NCBI GenBank assembly: GCA_903877135.1
Contig: CAIRCN010000020.1
Coordinates: 1 to 64,000 of the forward strand
DNA from: an uncultured Opitutia bacterium
Lineage (GTDB): Bacteria; Verrucomicrobiota; Verrucomicrobiia; Opitutales; Opitutaceae
Direction: 5' to 3'
DNA: 64,000 nt
Part shown: in pieces, positions 32,392 through 40,736 of the stretch
Layout of the letters: each line of letters starts with the position of its first letter
Position numbering within the stretch: position 1 is the first letter of the stretch
Position numbers and translations under genes: made by a program
Notes under the pieces: model-generated
The model's input: the letters and a program-made list of their open reading frames with translations, nothing else
Databases searched by the model: none
Told to the model about the DNA's origin: nothing

Positions 32392-32559
32392 CGCGACCGG
32401 CCAGGCGGAGGCCGTAATTTCTGGGAAATGCGGGGTATGGCAAACAAAACGCCGTCATTCAAGACCAGCCGCCCCCAGAGCATCCAGCCCAATTTTAGCC
32501 CCGTCTCCATCATTGGGTGCCACTTGCCTTGGACTTTTTTTTGGCTTAGTTGACAACCG

Positions 32560-33567
32560 ATGTCTGCTGACACGCTCAACCCCAGGGCCGATCCACCCCC
32601 ATCCGACGGACGCAACGCCAAAGGCGAGTGGCGTCCGCCTTATCCCATCCGTTACCCGCCGCTGTTCTCGTGGCCGGTGCAACTTGCCGGGCTCGGCAAA
32701 TGGTTTTTCGGCTATCCCGGTTTCCTGTGGCCGCTGAACTCGCTGCTGCTTCTGATCACGGCGGTCTCGTGGTATCTGACAGAGCCCGCCGTCGCGCGCT
32801 GCGCCCAGTTCGAGGTCGGTTGGATCGCGCAAATCTACCTGCGAAATCTCGTGCTGATGTGGCTTTTCTACGGCGCCTACCACTTTTACCTCTACATTCT
32901 CAAACGCGAGGGCACGCACACCAAATACGACCCCAACTGGCCCGCGCGCGACAGCCGCATCTTTCTTTTCCACGACCAAGTTCTCGACAATATTTTCTGG
33001 ACCAGTGGTGTCGCGCTCCTCGTGTGGACCGGTTACGAAGTCGTCACGCTCTGGTTCTACGCCAACCACCGCATCCCGTGGCTGGAGTGGTCGCGGCACC
33101 CGGTGTGGTTTGTCCTGTGGTTTTTCCTCATCCCACTCTGGCGCGAATTCCATTTCTACTGGGTCCACCGGCTCATCCACTGGAAACCGCTCTACAAACA
33201 CGTCCACTACCTGCACCACAAAAACATCAACCCGAATCCTTGGTCAGGCATGGCGATGCATCCGGTCGAAACGATCCTGTATCTCAGCGTAGTGCTGATT
33301 CACTGGGTGGTGCCGTCGCACCCGATTCATTTCCTTTTCGACTTGCAGCACGCCGCGCTTGGGCCGGCGAGCGGCCACCACGGTTTCGAAGGTCCGATCG
33401 TCAAGGGCAAGTTTCCGACCGGCTCGTATTTTCACTACCTTCACCACCGGTACTTCGAGTGCAACTACGGCGAGCGCACGATCCCGCTGGACCGCTGGTT
33501 CGGCACCTTCCGCGACGGCCTCCCCGATGGCGAAGGCGCGAAACTGGCCGAAGAACACCGGGACTGA
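32560..33567 (+). CDS. Sterol desaturase/fatty acid hydroxylase family membrane protein
   Basis: A 335-residue protein with four to five membrane segments and the histidine boxes of the di-iron hydroxylase family: HFYWVHRLIH (about 201-210), HVHYLHHKN (217-225) and HYLHHRYFE late in the chain (about 303-311). Such enzymes hydroxylate or desaturate lipids or carotenoids in the membrane; the substrate is unknown. It is divergent from the FakA-FakB/plsY pair (168 bases), so a lipid-related role fits. Confidence 0.88.
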   Translation: MSADTLNPRADPPPSDGRNAKGEWRPPYPIRYPPLFSWPVQLAGLGKWFFGYPGFLWPLNSLLLLITAVSWYLTEPAVARCAQFEVGWIAQIYLRNLVLMWLFYGAYHFYLYILKREGTHTKYDPNWPARDSRIFLFHDQVLDNIFWTSGVALLVWTGYEVVTLWFYANHRIPWLEWSRHPVWFVLWFFLIPLWREFHFYWVHRLIHWKPLYKHVHYLHHKNINPNPWSGMAMHPVETILYLSVVLIHWVVPSHPIHFLFDLQHAALGPASGHHGFEGPIVKGKFPTGSYFHYLHHRYFECNYGERTIPLDRWFGTFRDGLPDGEGAKLAEEHRD

Positions 33568-34261
33568 GTCGGGCTCTACGCGATGGAAAGGTTTCAGGCC
33601 TGGAGCCGCAGCGACCTCGCAGCGGATTTCCGACGAGTGTGGGTCGCCCGCGCTCTTGGCCGCCCGGCGTTGCGATTCCAAGCGGGTTGGTTGCGAACCG
33701 CATCCCGCGCAGCTATAAGCTGAGCCCAAACTCGTGCTGTTCCCCTTACGCCAGCCAGCTGTCTCCGCGACCCAGTGCCGTATAACACCCCATCGCGGCG
33801 CGCGTCTGTTTATCGTATTCTCCACGCGTCCCACTCCAATCATGTCTTACTTGCTTCCACCCTGGCGTTCATTCCGCACCTTGGACTCGAATAACGAGGC
33901 CGCCTGCGCCTCGGTTTGCTGCAGCTTTTCTTTTGCCACGCTCGAGATCGCCTGCTGCCACCCTGGCACGGCGAGTTTTGCTCTGACCGAACAGAGACAG
34001 ATTGACGCCTGGCGCTGGGCGATCTGCAGCACCACAGGTTTGATCCTGCGCGCGGGTTGCGAGCCCTCCCAGACTAGCGCGAGAAGAGTCGCCCAAGAAG
34101 CACTGCGACTGGAAGAACCTGACCCCGCTTGCACACAGGTGGCTTGATGAACTAGTGGGAATCCAAGGACAAGCAAGCGACCCCTGCGCACTTACTGTCG
34201 CCAGACGGCAGCCGGCGTGGATCAAGACTGGAAGCGTTACACGATGAACCCAGCCCTCTCG
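33568..34261. other. Intergenic region of about 690 bases, no gene recognised
   Basis: Open frames on both strands (33734-34147 plus, 33869-34225 minus) have serine/cysteine/arginine-rich translations without domains, unlike the neighbouring genes. I see no tRNA, terminator or clear repeat. It may contain decayed genes. Confidence 0.5.
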
Positions 34262-35299
34262 TCACCGATGGAGTTTGGGCGCGAGGGCCAGACGGAAACC
34301 GATGAACTGCGAGCGGCTGTCGGGTGTGCTCCACGCGCGATAGGCCGCACGGCAGGCGGTAGCGTCGCTGTGCCAGCTGCCGCCGCGGACGATGCGGTCC
34401 ACGCCTGCAGCGGGCCCGGAGGGATCGGTAACGCTGTCATCGGGTAGCGCGTCAGACGAGAAATCGCGGCACCACTGGTAAACGTTGCCAAGCATGTCGC
34501 ACAGTCCCCAGGCGTTGGGCACCTTTAGCCCAACTTGGCGGGGGCCCGCCCGCCCGCCGGAAGAACGTTTCCCGGCCCCGCCCACGTTGTCCCAGCCGGG
34601 ACCCTCGTAACCCGCGCTGCTGTTGCCGGCATACCATGCAATCGCGTCGAGAACCGTAGCGGTGCCCTCGCCCGTGAGGACCAGAGGCCTGGCGTAAGTG
34701 GCGGTCGTCCCTGCGCGGCAGGCATATTCCCATTGGGCCTCAGTCGGCAGTGTGAACTCGTAGCCCGTAGGCAGGGAGCCTTCCGCCTCGGCCCGCGCGT
34801 TCAATTTTTCGCAAAACGCCATCGCCTCGCGCCAGCTCACCAGATGCATCGCGACGTTGTCGTCGGCGCCCGCGAGGAGTTGGGCGAGGTGCGTATTGCC
34901 GGGAAAGGCCTTCCTCGCCTGTGCCGCGAGATCCGTGCCCATGAGGATCCGCCACTGGGCATGCGTGACGGCCGTGCGACCGAGCCAGAAGGGACGCGAA
35001 ATGATCACCACCGTCTGCGGACCTTCGACAGCGGTTCGGCCCGGCTCATCGAGGGGGCTGCCCATGCGGAAGGTTCCAGCCGGAATGGGTTGCATCTCCA
35101 ACGAAAGCTCGGCGAGCGTGAATGGCACGCCGACGAACGGCCGCGCCGACATCAGGCTGCTTCGTCCCGGAGTGTGCCCTCCTTTGGGCGGCCCGGTTTC
35201 CCGGGTGCAGGCTGCGAGCGCCAACGCGAGTCCCACCGTGAAGACACAGGCGTGTAGACTGGAGGAAAATTTCGGGTGGTGCATCATCGCCTCGTTCAC
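34262..35299 (-). CDS. SUMF1/FGE-fold lipoprotein without the catalytic cysteine pair
   Basis: A 345-residue protein with a lipoprotein signal (lipobox LALAAC near residue 26) and a formylglycine-generating-enzyme fold. It has AGTFRMGSPLDEPGR, HAQWRILMG, LPTEAQWEYACRAG, NAWGLCDMLGNVYQWCRD and RGGSWHSDATACRAAYR, ending IGFRLA. True FGEs have C-x4-C in the last motif (GGS-x-x-C...C); here the first cysteine is absent, so sulfatase activation is unlikely and a binding or structural role is more probable. Its start overlaps the stop of the lipase-maturation-factor gene by 4 bases. Confidence 0.85.
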   Translation of the reverse strand: MNEAMMHHPKFSSSLHACVFTVGLALALAACTRETGPPKGGHTPGRSSLMSARPFVGVPFTLAELSLEMQPIPAGTFRMGSPLDEPGRTAVEGPQTVVIISRPFWLGRTAVTHAQWRILMGTDLAAQARKAFPGNTHLAQLLAGADDNVAMHLVSWREAMAFCEKLNARAEAEGSLPTGYEFTLPTEAQWEYACRAGTTATYARPLVLTGEGTATVLDAIAWYAGNSSAGYEGPGWDNVGGAGKRSSGGRAGPRQVGLKVPNAWGLCDMLGNVYQWCRDFSSDALPDDSVTDPSGPAAGVDRIVRGGSWHSDATACRAAYRAWSTPDSRSQFIGFRLALAPKLHR

Positions 35300-36906
35300 T
35301 CGCCCCCGATGATCTCGCCGTTTTCGCTCGCATACATCATCGGCGCATACTCGCCTTGGTATTCCTTCCGCCAGTAATTTCCCGTCGCGAGGTGGGTTCT
35401 AATGTCGGTGAACTTGAGCCGGGAGGTCACCATCCGCACCATCATCGCCGGGCGATCGGCAAACGGGTCGCTCTTGAAGAGTTTCAGCACTGCCGGGTCA
35501 CGCCGAATCAGGTGGGCCGCCACCGCCTGGTAGAGCGTGGAGTCCGTCGTCACGAGCATGGTGTTTTGCAGAATCGCCTCGAACCGCGGATACCACGGGG
35601 CGATGAACGGGCTGATTCGGTCCTCCCGGTGCGCAAGATAGCGGTATTCGTAGGTGCGCCACGTCTCGCCGCCGTCGTTCGAGCCGACGAACTCAACCAC
35701 GTCGCGGACCGACTTCAGGCTGCCGAAGAGCGGATAGGCGTTGGCACTGCGCCAACCGCCGAAGAGCAAAACGATCGGCTGGGCAATCGCCGCGGGGACA
35801 CTTTCGATCGAAATCCGCGCAGGGGCGACGAGGTAAAAAAAAATCGCCAAAGCGAACTGCGTGCCCAACGCCACGCGCAGCCCCCACCGCGCCCAAGGTT
35901 TCACCGCGGGGGCCGAGACAACCGCCACGCGGGCCGCGAGGAATTTGGCCAACATTCCGAGCCTCAGCCTCCGGGTCGCGTCAACCAGCATCCCGTCGTC
36001 GAGGATGACGATGCAGAGCGCGATGGCGGCGACGTTGAGCCAGCCGAAGTTGTTCGTCACCTCGATGCCGAGTTGAAAGACGGCCCAGACCCCAAACGCG
36101 AACCACCGCCACCGCCGCCCGCCGAAGATCATCAGCAGCGGCGCCGGGATTTCCGCCACGAAGGTCAGCGCGATTTCCAGCAGATGCCAGAAATGCGGCA
36201 GATGAAAATCCCAGTAGCCCAGCACTGTCGGAAACGGCGACGTCTCATACATGACGTCCATCACTGTGAGGTTCGTCCAGAGGGTGTTGCCGAACGCGAA
36301 TTTCGACAAGCCCGCCTCGAACATGAGGCGGAACAGCATCCACCGCAGCGCAAACACGGCGATGCGACGCGGTGGGGTCTTTGCGCCCAAGCCCGGGAAA
36401 AAGCCCGGCGGCGCGAGCGGGATGCACAAAAACGCCACCTCGATCATCAGCGGGTCGGGCGCCGTCTCGGAAAAGAAGTGCCCCAAGGCGACGAAAGAGA
36501 GAAAGAGCAGCCAGCAGGCGGCCATTGCCACCCGCGGCCACACGTTCAGAACCACGGCCACGGCCGCAGCCAGCCCCAGCCACTCCAGTGTGCCGGTCAT
36601 GCCGGGACCCGTGCTGATCCAGAACAGGCTCGGCGCCCGCAGGAACGCCTCGACGGGATTCGGATACTGCTTCGCCAGGGAATCCAAGATGTCTCGGACC
36701 GGGGCGATGCCATCGGGACCGATCAGGGCGTGGCTCTCCGCGATGATGCCGCAAAAGATGAGAACATAGACGAGGCCGACCGCGCGCAGGATAATCCAGC
36801 GCGGCCAAAGGTAAGTGGCAGTGCCGCCGACTGCGCAGAAATCCTTGAACTCCCCCCATGCCCTGCCCAGCAGTCGCGGCATGATGCTTGGTGGTGGCAA
36901 AGTCAT
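35296..36906 (-). CDS. Lipase maturation factor (LMF) family membrane protein
   Basis: A 536-residue membrane protein with about eight to ten hydrophobic segments and the LMF C-terminal beta domain, including FVGSNDGGETWRTYEYRYL and ISPFIAPWYPRFEAILQ. LMF1 in animals helps fold lipases in the endoplasmic reticulum; the bacterial role is unknown. It has few cysteines, so disulfide chemistry is not implied. Coupled by a 4-base overlap to the SUMF1-like lipoprotein, which suggests a joint envelope function. Confidence 0.88.
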   Translation of the reverse strand: MTLPPPSIMPRLLGRAWGEFKDFCAVGGTATYLWPRWIILRAVGLVYVLIFCGIIAESHALIGPDGIAPVRDILDSLAKQYPNPVEAFLRAPSLFWISTGPGMTGTLEWLGLAAAVAVVLNVWPRVAMAACWLLFLSFVALGHFFSETAPDPLMIEVAFLCIPLAPPGFFPGLGAKTPPRRIAVFALRWMLFRLMFEAGLSKFAFGNTLWTNLTVMDVMYETSPFPTVLGYWDFHLPHFWHLLEIALTFVAEIPAPLLMIFGGRRWRWFAFGVWAVFQLGIEVTNNFGWLNVAAIALCIVILDDGMLVDATRRLRLGMLAKFLAARVAVVSAPAVKPWARWGLRVALGTQFALAIFFYLVAPARISIESVPAAIAQPIVLLFGGWRSANAYPLFGSLKSVRDVVEFVGSNDGGETWRTYEYRYLAHREDRISPFIAPWYPRFEAILQNTMLVTTDSTLYQAVAAHLIRRDPAVLKLFKSDPFADRPAMMVRMVTSRLKFTDIRTHLATGNYWRKEYQGEYAPMMYASENGEIIGGE

Positions 36907-37330
36907 CGCGTGCTTAGATGGGAGCTGGACTCACAGCTGGCAATATTTTCCACACGCAACGGCCACGACCCTCGCGCCCTCCGTGCCCAGCGGTTTCGCC
37001 GAAAGGGCATCGCCCTCATTAGCTGCAAGACCTGATGCCAGCGTCCATTCGAATATGGACTACCTCGCCACTCGCCTATGACCTTCACCCTTCACTCTTA
37101 ACCCTTCTCCGTTCTTCCTTCGCTTCAATCCCCTCGACTTAGCCTCCCGCGCGGCTCTTGCTGTCCTTAATCGAAAGACAAAACCAGCGCGGCTGACCTC
37201 ACCATGGCTTACACCAGAATTTTACCCCGGAACATTGGCGAGATTTCGTCTTGCCGGTGGTTGCGTAACGCAGCGGTAAGGCAACAGGCTGATTAATACC
37301 GTTAGCGAGAAAGATGACGCTCACCAACGC
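36907..37330. other. Intergenic region of about 420 bases, no gene recognised
   Basis: Between two diverging genes. It contains a pyrimidine-rich stretch (37080-37130) with repeated CTTCAC/ACCCTT words and no supported gene. The last part leads into the hairpin at 37331-37361. Confidence 0.5.
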
Positions 37331-37361
37331 CGACGTAGCTAGCGATGACACTCCTACGTCG
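37331..37361 (+). promoter_or_regulatory. Hairpin immediately upstream of the HDOD gene start
   Basis: CGACGTAG (37331-37338) and CTACGTCG (37354-37361) are a perfect 8-bp inverted repeat around 15 bases. The downstream arm ends 5 bases before ATG 37367 and covers the ribosome binding region. It may be a protein operator or an RNA hairpin that limits translation. Confidence 0.5.
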
Positions 37362-37366
37362 ATTAA

Positions 37367-38221
37367 ATGAATTCTGTCTTCAACATTACCCCTGCCCGAA
37401 TTCTCAAGGTGTCGGAAACCCTGCCCGGCGCACCCAAGTTGCTGATTGAATTGGACCGACTGTTGCGGGATCCGAACAGCGATATAGAAGGAGTGGCCTC
37501 GGTGTTGCGGCGCGATATGGCGCTGACCGGGCGAATCATCCGAATCGCCAACGGCGTGGTGTATTCACGGGGCGAACCAGTGGGCGAACTGGAGGAAGCG
37601 TTAACCCGCGTCGGATTCGGCGAGGTCTTTCGGCTCATCGGCCTCGCGAGCATGCTTCAGATGACCGATGTGCAATTTCGATTCTATCCCATCACGCCAA
37701 AGACGCTCCGAGAAAATGCCCTTTTCTGCGCCCTGATGATGGAGACGTTGGCCCCCTTTATCAGGATCGAGCCTCGAATGGCTTACACGGCGGGACTGAT
37801 TCGGTCCATCGGACGGGTCTTATTGGATCTGGCTGCCCAGCAGGACTTTCGGAAATTTGAGACTCCGGCGCTGCCACTAGACAACTTGATTGCTTGGGAA
37901 CGTAGTCTATTCGGGATGACCAACTATGAAGCGAGCACTCTTGTGCTAAAGCAATGGCGCTTCCCGGTGGATATCTTGGTCGCGGTGCGCGATCAACTGC
38001 TGCATGACCTTTCTGTTGATCCGTTGCCCATGGCGAAGTTGCTGCATGTGTCGGTAGCTGCGGCGTATGGCGCCGGTCATGCGATGATGGGTGGCCAAGT
38101 CTTTCTCGACCGCTATTCCCCCAAGGCGCGTGCCGATCTGGGAATAACAGACGAACAGGTGGCTAGGGCTGTCGCTCAGGTGAATAAACGGTTCGAGCAG
38201 ATGAAGGCCGCGCTAGCTTGA
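37367..38221 (+). CDS. HDOD domain signalling protein
   Basis: A 284-residue protein consisting of one HDOD domain, related to HD-type phosphohydrolases but usually non-catalytic. It opens with ILKVSETLPGAPKLLIELDRLL (12-33), then VLRRDMALTGRIIRIANGVVY, and later EALTRVGFGEVFRLI. The HD pair is replaced (GLIRSIGRVLLDL in place of GLLHDIGK). HDOD proteins act in signalling and stress control, often with c-di-GMP proteins. No receiver or GGDEF domain is attached. Confidence 0.9.
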   Translation: MNSVFNITPARILKVSETLPGAPKLLIELDRLLRDPNSDIEGVASVLRRDMALTGRIIRIANGVVYSRGEPVGELEEALTRVGFGEVFRLIGLASMLQMTDVQFRFYPITPKTLRENALFCALMMETLAPFIRIEPRMAYTAGLIRSIGRVLLDLAAQQDFRKFETPALPLDNLIAWERSLFGMTNYEASTLVLKQWRFPVDILVAVRDQLLHDLSVDPLPMAKLLHVSVAAAYGAGHAMMGGQVFLDRYSPKARADLGITDEQVARAVAQVNKRFEQMKAALA

Positions 38222-38259
38222 AGCAATACTGCTTCCGCAGTTTGGCGGCGACGAAGCGA

Positions 38260-38385
38260 GCTACGAGGTTCCCCGCACGAGCAATCGGGTTCTTCGCACG
38301 AGCTTCCAGGAACCCGGCAGAAGTGCGCAGGTTCTCTGCTAGCACCCACAGGTTCCGTGCTGCGGCAATCGAGATCCGAGCAGCC
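38260..38385. repeat. Six degenerate 21-bp tandem units
   Basis: Units start at 38260, 38281, 38302, 38323, 38344 and 38365, exactly 21 bases each. Positions 7-12 read AGGTTC, GGGTTC, AGGAAC, AGGTTC, AGGTTC and AGATCC. Units 1 and 2 end CGCACGA; units 2 and 6 begin GCAATCG. It begins 39 bases after the HDOD stop. Confidence 0.65.
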
Positions 38386-38483
38386 GGTTATGCCAATGTA
38401 CATTGATCTCTTGCCTCCGGATTGAGTAGTGGCACCCCGCGGGAGGCAGGCGCGGCGGGCCAAAGCCGGAAAAGCAGAGCGAT

Positions 38484-38518
38484 ATGGATGGCCACGTCGC
38501 TTCGCTCCTCGCAATGAC
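38484..38518. repeat. Dispersed repeat of the 'SLRGAKRR' type, second copy
   Basis: TCGCTTCGCTCCTCGCAATG shares its core with 451-466. Reverse translation gives the familiar spurious MSLRGAKRRGHP sequence. Confidence 0.6.
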
Positions 38519-38646
38519 AAAGTCGAGCAGCCGCGTTGCAGGCCAACTGTGGCGATCAGTCACCTTCGGTTCAAGCGCGGCTACGCGAGACAGCTCGGCA
38601 AACAAGCGCGTTAGGGATAACACGCTCTACCTGCGGTTGAGAGAGC

Positions 38647-40668
38647 TCAGGGTAACTCGTAAACTTCGACGAGGGCGACGCCGGTGGTGGCGTTTACGCC
38701 GTTGACGGTGACCGTGTAGCTGCCAGGGGGCAGCGTGACGATCAGGGCAGAGTCCTTGCTGCCGGCCGCGAGCGCGAAGGCGCCGGTCGTCTGGGCGGCG
38801 CTCGTGATCAGGGCCGCGTCGCCGACGGTGCCCCAGTTGTCGTTTTGGTTGATGACCGTGCCATGGGAGTCGTTCAGATAGATGATCGGGTCGGCCAGAG
38901 TTCCTGTGACGTTATAGGGCGCCAGAGCTAGGGTTGGGCCCACGCAGCGGATCAGCACGGTCTTGGCGGTGGCGCCAGTGATCACAAACCCGGGGATCAT
39001 GACGCTGGCGCCGGTGCCGACGACGCCGCGGGTGGAGATGTTCACCAGCCGCGGCGAGGTGTTGTCGAGGGTGACGGTGGCGTCGTAGATTTCCACGATG
39101 GCCACGCCGGTGTTGGCGGCGCCGTTGCCGGAGAGGGTCGCCGTATAGGTGCCGGGGGCGAGGGTCGTGGAGATGACGGAGTCGAGCGAACCGGTGGGCA
39201 GGGCGAAGGCGCCGACCCAGGCCATCGCAGCGGTGACCGTGGCGGGATCGCCTGCGGTGGCCCAGTTGTCGTTTTGACTGACCACACTGCCGTCTTTCGT
39301 GAGCTGGAGCGTGAGCAGCGGGTCGGGCAGCGTGCCTGTGACACCGTAGGCGGGTAGGCCAAGGGTTGGACCAACACCGCGGATGATCACCGGCTTCGAG
39401 GCAGAGCCGGTGATGACAAAGCCCGCGATCAGGACGTTGCCGCCGGTGCCGACCTGGCCGCGGGTCGAGAGGTTGACGAGGCGGCCGGGCGTGGTGGTAG
39501 CGAGCACAGTGAGCGCGGCGGCGGTGCTGCTGGTGGAGCCGCTCGAATTGGTCACGGTGACGTTGTAATTGCCGGAGTCGGTGGGCTGGGCGTTGGCGAG
39601 CAGGAAGGAGGCGGTGGTGGCGCCGGGGAGGTTCACGCCGTTCTTGGCCCATTGGTAGGTCAGGCCGGTGCCGGTGGCCGCGACGCTGAACACCACGGTA
39701 GAGCCGGTGGCAATTGTGCTGGCCTGCGGCTGCGTGGTGATGGTGGGAGAAGAAGGCTGAACGTTAACGGTGAACGTTCCGGTGGCGACATTGCCGTTCA
39801 CATCGGTGGCCGTGACCGTGATCGTGGCGGAGCCTGCGGCCACCGGGGTCACAGTGAGCGCACTGCCAGCGATGGCCACAGTGGCGATACCGGTGTTGCC
39901 GCTCGTGGCGCTGAACGTGGCCACGGCATCATCGCCGGGGGCGGCAGGAAACAAAGGCACGACCTTGATGCTGTAAATGGTGATCAGGTTGGCGGTGGTC
40001 AGGGCCGAACCGAGCAGCGGCAACTGGTTGAACGTGGCACCGATGGTCGCGCTGGCATCATAAACCGTCACTGCGGCGATCGCGTCGGCCACCGTCATCC
40101 CCGTGCCAAGGACGCTCGCGAAGACGGTGAAACCGCCATTCTGGTTGTCGAGGTTGCCGCTGTTGTCGGCGAGATTCACGAACCACTGGTTGGTGGCAGT
40201 GTCGGGGCCGGCTGAGGTCTTGGCCATCGCAAGCGTGCCGCGAGTGTTGGAGACTTTGAACTCGTTTTGCACGGGCGGGTCGGTGGGGATGGCCGTGAGG
40301 GCGTTGTTGACGACGCCAAAGCCGCCGCCTTGGATCACGAAGCCCGGCACCGAACGGTGGATGAAGCTGTTCGTGTAGGCCCCGCGGTTCACGTAATTCA
40401 GGAAATTCGTGACATTCTTGGGCGCAGCGGAAGCGAGCAGCACCGCGTCGAACTTGCCGAGCACGGTGTTGAATTGTGCGACCTGGCCAGTGATGCCGGA
40501 AACCGTGAAATAGTTGCGCAAGTCGACCGTCGCTCCAACTCCGCCTGAACTCATGGTCTGATTGGGCAGAGTTTGATTAAGCGCGGGCAGGGCGGTGCTC
40601 TGCGCCCACAGCGAATGCACGGCAATTAAGGTAAAAACAATGGCACCGAACCGGTGGACAAGACTCAT
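38647..40668 (-). CDS. Secreted cyclophilin-type peptidyl-prolyl isomerase with Ig-like and C-terminal repeat domains
   Basis: A 673-residue secreted protein. A signal peptide (1-22, cut after WAQ) is followed by a short linker and a cyclophilin domain (about 63-235: NVTNFLNYVNRGAYTNSFIHR, FVIQGGGF, RGTLAMAKT, NQWFVNL, FTVFASVLG). A bacterial Ig-like stretch (about 245-300) and an Ig domain (310-390, TYQWAKNGVNLPG...DSGNYNVTV) follow. Two repeats of about 130 residues begin RLVNLSTRGQVGTG and RLVNISTRGVVGTG and end in VALVEVYELP. The same C-terminal repeats occur in the next gene. Likely an envelope or secreted chaperone; the cargo is unknown. Confidence 0.9.
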   Translation of the reverse strand: MSLVHRFGAIVFTLIAVHSLWAQSTALPALNQTLPNQTMSSGGVGATVDLRNYFTVSGITGQVAQFNTVLGKFDAVLLASAAPKNVTNFLNYVNRGAYTNSFIHRSVPGFVIQGGGFGVVNNALTAIPTDPPVQNEFKVSNTRGTLAMAKTSAGPDTATNQWFVNLADNSGNLDNQNGGFTVFASVLGTGMTVADAIAAVTVYDASATIGATFNQLPLLGSALTTANLITIYSIKVVPLFPAAPGDDAVATFSATSGNTGIATVAIAGSALTVTPVAAGSATITVTATDVNGNVATGTFTVNVQPSSPTITTQPQASTIATGSTVVFSVAATGTGLTYQWAKNGVNLPGATTASFLLANAQPTDSGNYNVTVTNSSGSTSSTAAALTVLATTTPGRLVNLSTRGQVGTGGNVLIAGFVITGSASKPVIIRGVGPTLGLPAYGVTGTLPDPLLTLQLTKDGSVVSQNDNWATAGDPATVTAAMAWVGAFALPTGSLDSVISTTLAPGTYTATLSGNGAANTGVAIVEIYDATVTLDNTSPRLVNISTRGVVGTGASVMIPGFVITGATAKTVLIRCVGPTLALAPYNVTGTLADPIIYLNDSHGTVINQNDNWGTVGDAALITSAAQTTGAFALAAGSKDSALIVTLPPGSYTVTVNGVNATTGVALVEVYELP

Positions 40669-40736
40669 GGGAGAATATGGCAGGAAAGATCCGGCGCTCG
40701 AGCCAGCCCAATCATTCCGGCCAGCGTTTTGGCTGG

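Larger units (their letters stand above)
38222..38646. other. Intergenic region of 425 bases with two repeat types
   Basis: Contains six degenerate 21-bp tandem units (38260-38385) and a dispersed SLRGAKRR-type repeat (38484-38518). No gene is supported; short frames here come from the repeats. Confidence 0.6.

Noticed and set aside
33734-34147. 137-residue plus-strand gene
   Set aside because: The translation is serine/cysteine/arginine-rich without domain, signal or ribosome binding site, and is overlapped by equally poor minus-strand frames.
34262-35299. Active formylglycine-generating enzyme
   Set aside because: The first cysteine of the catalytic pair is absent in the last conserved motif.
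37230-37330. rRNA fragment or riboswitch in the HDOD leader
   Set aside because: A few words resemble variable-region rRNA, but no longer conserved segment or known riboswitch consensus was visible.
38260-38385. CRISPR array
   Set aside because: Units are 21 bases with no separate constant repeat and variable spacer, identity is low, and no cas gene is present.
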